15,269 nucleotides of DNA from the NCBI GenBank assembly GCA_025965775.1, contig JAOPWG010000042.1, positions 1 through 15,269 on the forward strand. Direction: 5' to 3'. Made by a program: the position numbers and the translations under genes. Source of the stretch: Modestobacter sp. Its GTDB lineage: Bacteria > Actinomycetota > Actinomycetes > Mycobacteriales > Geodermatophilaceae. Positions 13,324 to 15,269 of this stretch are shown here, in pieces; the stretch's first letter is position 1; every line of letters begins with the position of its first letter. Below the pieces are notes generated by a model. The model was not told the origin of the DNA. It worked only from the letters and a program-made list of their open reading frames with translations, and made no database searches.

Positions 13324-14033
13324 CCACCGCCATCGACCGGACGACCGAGGAGCTGGCCGCCTGGGCCGACCTCCGGTTCGACTCCATCGCCGACCCGGAG
13401 TGGCAGGCGCTGTCGGTGCTGTGGTGGGCCGGGGAGACCTTCGGGGACTCCTTCGCCATCACCTCCAGCATGGCCGACGGGCTGCTCGCCCATCTCGCCT
13501 CCCGCGCCATCCCCGGCGTGAACGTGATCTTCCTGGACACCGGCTACCACTTCGCCGAGACCCTGGGCACCCGCGACTGGATCAGCAGCGTCCTGCCGAT
13601 CACCGTGCACAGCGTCCGGCCCGAGCTGACCGTCGCCGAGCAGGACGCCCTGCACGGCCCGCGCCTGCACGACCGCGACCCCGACCTGTGCTGCGAGCTG
13701 CGCAAGGTGGTGCCGCTGGCCGAGCGACTCGCCGGCTACACCGCCTGGGGCTCCGGGGTGCGCCGCGACGAGTCCCCGACGCGGGCGAACACCCGGCTGG
13801 TCGACTGGGACGCCAAGCGCGGCATGGTCAAGGTCAACCCGCTGGCTGCCTGGACCCAGGACGACGTGGACGCCTACGTCGCCACGCACCAGGTGCCGGT
13901 GAACCCGCTCGTGGAGATCGGCTACGCCTCGATCGGCTGCGCCCCCTGCACCCGCCCAGTCGCGCCCGGCGAGGACGCGCGGGCCGGCCGCTGGGCCGGC
14001 CGCAACAAGGTCGAGTGCGGCGTCAACGTCTGA
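13320..14033 (+). CDS. cysH: Adenylyl-sulfate (APS) reductase, assimilatory
   Basis: Reduces adenylyl sulfate to sulfite and AMP with thioredoxin, supplying sulfite to the reductase encoded two genes upstream. The start is the GTG at 13320, overlapping the zinc-ribbon stop; AGGGGTGA precedes it. In 237 residues the PP-loop region is AITSSMADGLLAHLA (47-60), followed by FLDTGYHFAETL (71-82) and GVRRDES (146-152). The CC motif (C124-C125, LCCELRK) and CxxC motif (C207-C210, IGCAPC) are the four iron-sulfur ligands that mark APS rather than PAPS reductases. The catalytic Cys is C233 in KVECGVNV. Family members usually have ECG[IL]H; here the last position is Asn and the protein ends one residue later, a small deviation. 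The genes for APS synthesis (cysD, cysN) are not in this window. Confidence 0.94.
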   Translation: MTTAIDRTTEELAAWADLRFDSIADPEWQALSVLWWAGETFGDSFAITSSMADGLLAHLASRAIPGVNVIFLDTGYHFAETLGTRDWISSVLPITVHSVRPELTVAEQDALHGPRLHDRDPDLCCELRKVVPLAERLAGYTAWGSGVRRDESPTRANTRLVDWDAKRGMVKVNPLAAWTQDDVDAYVATHQVPVNPLVEIGYASIGCAPCTRPVAPGEDARAGRWAGRNKVECGVNV

Positions 14034-14065
14034 CCTGGTGAGCCACGGAGGGCGAGGATGGGGCG

Positions 14066-14359
14066 GTGCCCCGCCCACCCGCTCTCCCGGCCGAGGACGT
14101 CACCTCCGCCCTGGCGGCCCTGCCGTCGTGGTCCGGTGACACCACCGGCATCGAGCGCACCCTGGAACTGCCCAGCTTCCGCGCCGCGGTGGACGCGGTG
14201 GTGGCCATCGCCGGCGTCGCCGAGGAGATGGACCACCACCCCGACCTGGATCTGCGCTGGCGCACCCTGCGGGTGGCCGTGGTGACCCACTCCGCCGGCG
14301 GGGTGACCGAGCTGGACCTCGAGCTGGCCCGCCGGGTGGACGCACTCTTCCCCGGCTGA
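14066..14359 (+). CDS. 4a-hydroxytetrahydrobiopterin dehydratase (pterin-4a-carbinolamine dehydratase)
   Basis: Small cytoplasmic enzyme of 97 residues that dehydrates 4a-hydroxytetrahydropterin, recycling pterin cofactor. The family signature is complete: MDHHPDLDLRWRTLRVAVVT (55-74) with H57, H58, P59 and W65, then H75 and D84 (VTELDLELA), which correspond to the conserved histidines and aspartate of the active site. Length is standard (about 95-105). Start is GTG at 14066; GAGGATGGGG precedes it. It lies 32 bases after cysH on the same strand and may be read from the same message, but no functional link to sulfur metabolism is known to me and no aromatic amino acid hydroxylase is seen in the window. 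Confidence 0.93.
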   Translation: MPRPPALPAEDVTSALAALPSWSGDTTGIERTLELPSFRAAVDAVVAIAGVAEEMDHHPDLDLRWRTLRVAVVTHSAGGVTELDLELARRVDALFPG

Positions 14360-14395
14360 CCCGGGTCGGCCCGCACGCGGACCCCGCCAGGGCGG

Positions 14396-14821
14396 TCAGC
14401 CGGCGACGGGGAGCACCAGCAGTCGCAGCAGCCGGTCGGCCTCGGCGTCGGGGTCGGCGGTGAGCCCGGTGTGCACGGGGCCGGACTGGACGACCGTGCT
14501 GCGCGGCGCGGTCAGCCAGCGGAACCGGGAACCCAGCGCCTCACGCCCGGCGGCGCCCGCGGCCGTGGCCGCGGCGCACACGTCTTCGGCCGCCTGCAGC
14601 GCGGCACCGATGGCGGCCGCGTCGGCGGTGGGGTCCAGGGCACGCAGCCGGTCGCCGTCCAGGTGCACCCGCGAGCCGAGGTAGTCGCGCTGGCGGCAGT
14701 AGACCAGCACCCCGGCGTTCAGCGACTCCCCCCGCTCGACCCGGGGCACGACCCGCAGCACGGCGTACTCGAAAGTGTCCCTCGATGTCCTGGCCCCCGA
14801 TGTCCTGGCCCCCGATGTCAT
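14396..14821 (-). CDS. DUF3037 protein
   Basis: Protein of 141 residues with the DUF3037 pattern: FEYAVLRVVPRVERGESLNAG (about 17-37) followed by VLVYCRQRDYLG and a helical region rich in Ala. The function of the family is unknown; it is frequently encoded next to a HipA-like kinase, as here, and the two probably act together. The ATG at 14821 is the only sensible start, 5 bases after the kinase stop, with AGGG close upstream, so the two genes form one operon. The N-terminal residues T-S-G-A-R-T-S-G-A-R-T-S come from a 15-base tandem repeat (14784-14827) and lie outside the conserved domain. No catalytic residues can be pointed to. It converges with the dehydratase gene; the 36 bases between them hold no clear terminator. 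Confidence 0.85.
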   Translation of the reverse strand: MTSGARTSGARTSRDTFEYAVLRVVPRVERGESLNAGVLVYCRQRDYLGSRVHLDGDRLRALDPTADAAAIGAALQAAEDVCAAATAAGAAGREALGSRFRWLTAPRSTVVQSGPVHTGLTADPDAEADRLLRLLVLPVAG

Positions 14822-14827
14822 GGCCCT
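14784..14827. repeat. 15-base tandem repeat at the DUF3037 / HipA-like gene junction
   Basis: GATGTCCTGGCCCCC occurs at 14784-14798 and again at 14799-14813, followed by a third, degenerate 14-base copy (14814-14827) that contains the ATG of the DUF3037 gene and the first base of the kinase stop (on the minus strand). A single C-to-A change in copy three creates the ATG. In protein the repeat gives TSGAR twice. Confidence 0.85.
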
Positions 14828-15269
14828 CACCGCTGGCTGATCCCTTCCGGTGGGGGCGGCCCGAGCCAGGCGGGCCGGTTCTGCCCCCGCGGGGCGGTGC
14901 GCCGAGCGGCCGCACCGGTGGCGGCCGCGGCCACCAGGGGCGGCAGCCAGGAGTCGCGGGCCGCCAGCCGGGCCAGCAACTGCTCGACGTAGCGGGTCCG
15001 GACGTCCTCGGCGGGCTCGTCGGGCGTGGGCCCCTCGAGCCAGGCGTCGGGGACGAGCGCCAGCACCTCGGCGAGCAGCGGCCGGGTCACCCGCGGGGCG
15101 AGCGCCGCGTCGGCGGCCGGGACGTCGGGGTCGCACTCGACCAGCGCGTGCTGCGCGGCGTCGTAGGGCCGGGTCACCGCGGCCTGGGCGCCGGCCCAGG
15201 AGTGGTGGAAGGTCAGCGTGGCCCCGTGGTCGATCAGGTGCAGGCGGCCGTGCCAGAACAGCATGTTCG
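14827..15269 (-). CDS. HipA-like kinase, C-terminal part (5' end outside the window)
   Basis: The visible 147 codons begin in the frame at the right edge and read N-M-L-F-W-H-G-R-L-H-L-I-D-H-G-A, the segment of HipA-like kinases with the catalytic Asn and the metal-binding Asp (LIDHGA). FHHSWAGAQAAV follows, then a helical tail with a run of Ala and a proline-rich end (GPPPPEGISQR). The upstream nucleotide-binding lobe lies beyond the window. HipA proper phosphorylates glutamyl-tRNA synthetase; this family of HipA-like proteins next to DUF3037 has no assigned substrate. No hipB-like antitoxin gene is visible. The stop is 5 bases before the DUF3037 start. The family call rests on this short fragment and the neighbour. 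Confidence 0.8.
   Translation of the reverse strand, partial: NMLFWHGRLHLIDHGATLTFHHSWAGAQAAVTRPYDAAQHALVECDPDVPAADAALAPRVTRPLLAEVLALVPDAWLEGPTPDEPAEDVRTRYVEQLLARLAARDSWLPPLVAAAATGAAARRTAPRGQNRPAWLGPPPPEGISQR

Noticed and set aside
11421..14078. Long minus-strand open frame antisense to sir and cysH
   Set aside because: It crosses three well-supported plus-strand genes with clear motifs, and has no domain signature or ribosome site of its own.
14396..15269. Classical hipBA toxin-antitoxin operon
   Set aside because: No HipB-like helix-turn-helix gene is visible, the partner is DUF3037, and the kinase fragment resembles a separate HipA-like family.

Overview
This window looks like chromosomal DNA of a very GC-rich actinomycete. 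Codons end almost always in G or C, GTG starts are common, genes are packed with 4-base start/stop overlaps, and several genes (actinobacterial-type ferredoxin sulfite reductase, DUF3037/HipA-like pair, CsbD-like stress protein) are typical of that phylum. A member of the Geodermatophilaceae is my best guess, but that is inference from general resemblance. No rRNA, tRNA, insertion sequence, prophage or CRISPR array was seen.

Layout. (1) Positions 1-6256, minus strand: a five-gene peptide/nickel-type (Opp/Dpp) ABC importer operon read right to left: lipoprotein binding protein, two permeases, then two ATPases, the last cut by the left edge. A strong 18-bp hairpin lies between the binding protein and the first permease. 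(2) Positions 6257-6672: a 416-base divergent regulatory region rich in inverted repeats, shared by the importer operon and a small CsbD-like stress gene (plus strand) that ends in a 19-bp terminator hairpin. (3) Positions 6984-9838, plus strand: tldD and tldE, the two subunits of the TldD/TldE metalloprotease, overlapping by 4 bases. (4) Positions 9910-10674, minus strand: an unusual protein joining a probable SRPBCC-like domain to a MutT/Nudix hydrolase, divergent from an Rrf2-family regulator. (5) Positions 10707-14033, plus strand: a sulfur assimilation block: the Rrf2 regulator, a 28-residue leader peptide not previously apparent from long ORFs, ferredoxin-dependent sulfite reductase, a 55-residue zinc-ribbon protein, and APS reductase cysH. 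(6) Positions 14066-14359: pterin-4a-carbinolamine dehydratase. (7) Positions 14396 to the right edge, minus strand: a DUF3037 protein preceded by the 3' part of a HipA-like kinase gene.

How it fits together. The importer operon takes up oligopeptides or a similar solute. The sulfur block converts APS to sulfite (CysH) and sulfite to sulfide (Sir) for cysteine synthesis; the Rrf2 regulator and the leader peptide with its flanking RNA complementarities are the likely control layer. The most interesting features are the leader peptide and its possible translation-coupled control of sir, the small zinc-ribbon gene sandwiched between sir and cysH, the SRPBCC-Nudix fusion, and the DUF3037/HipA-like pair with a 15-bp tandem repeat across its gene junction. 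Most of the rest is ordinary metabolic and transport content.
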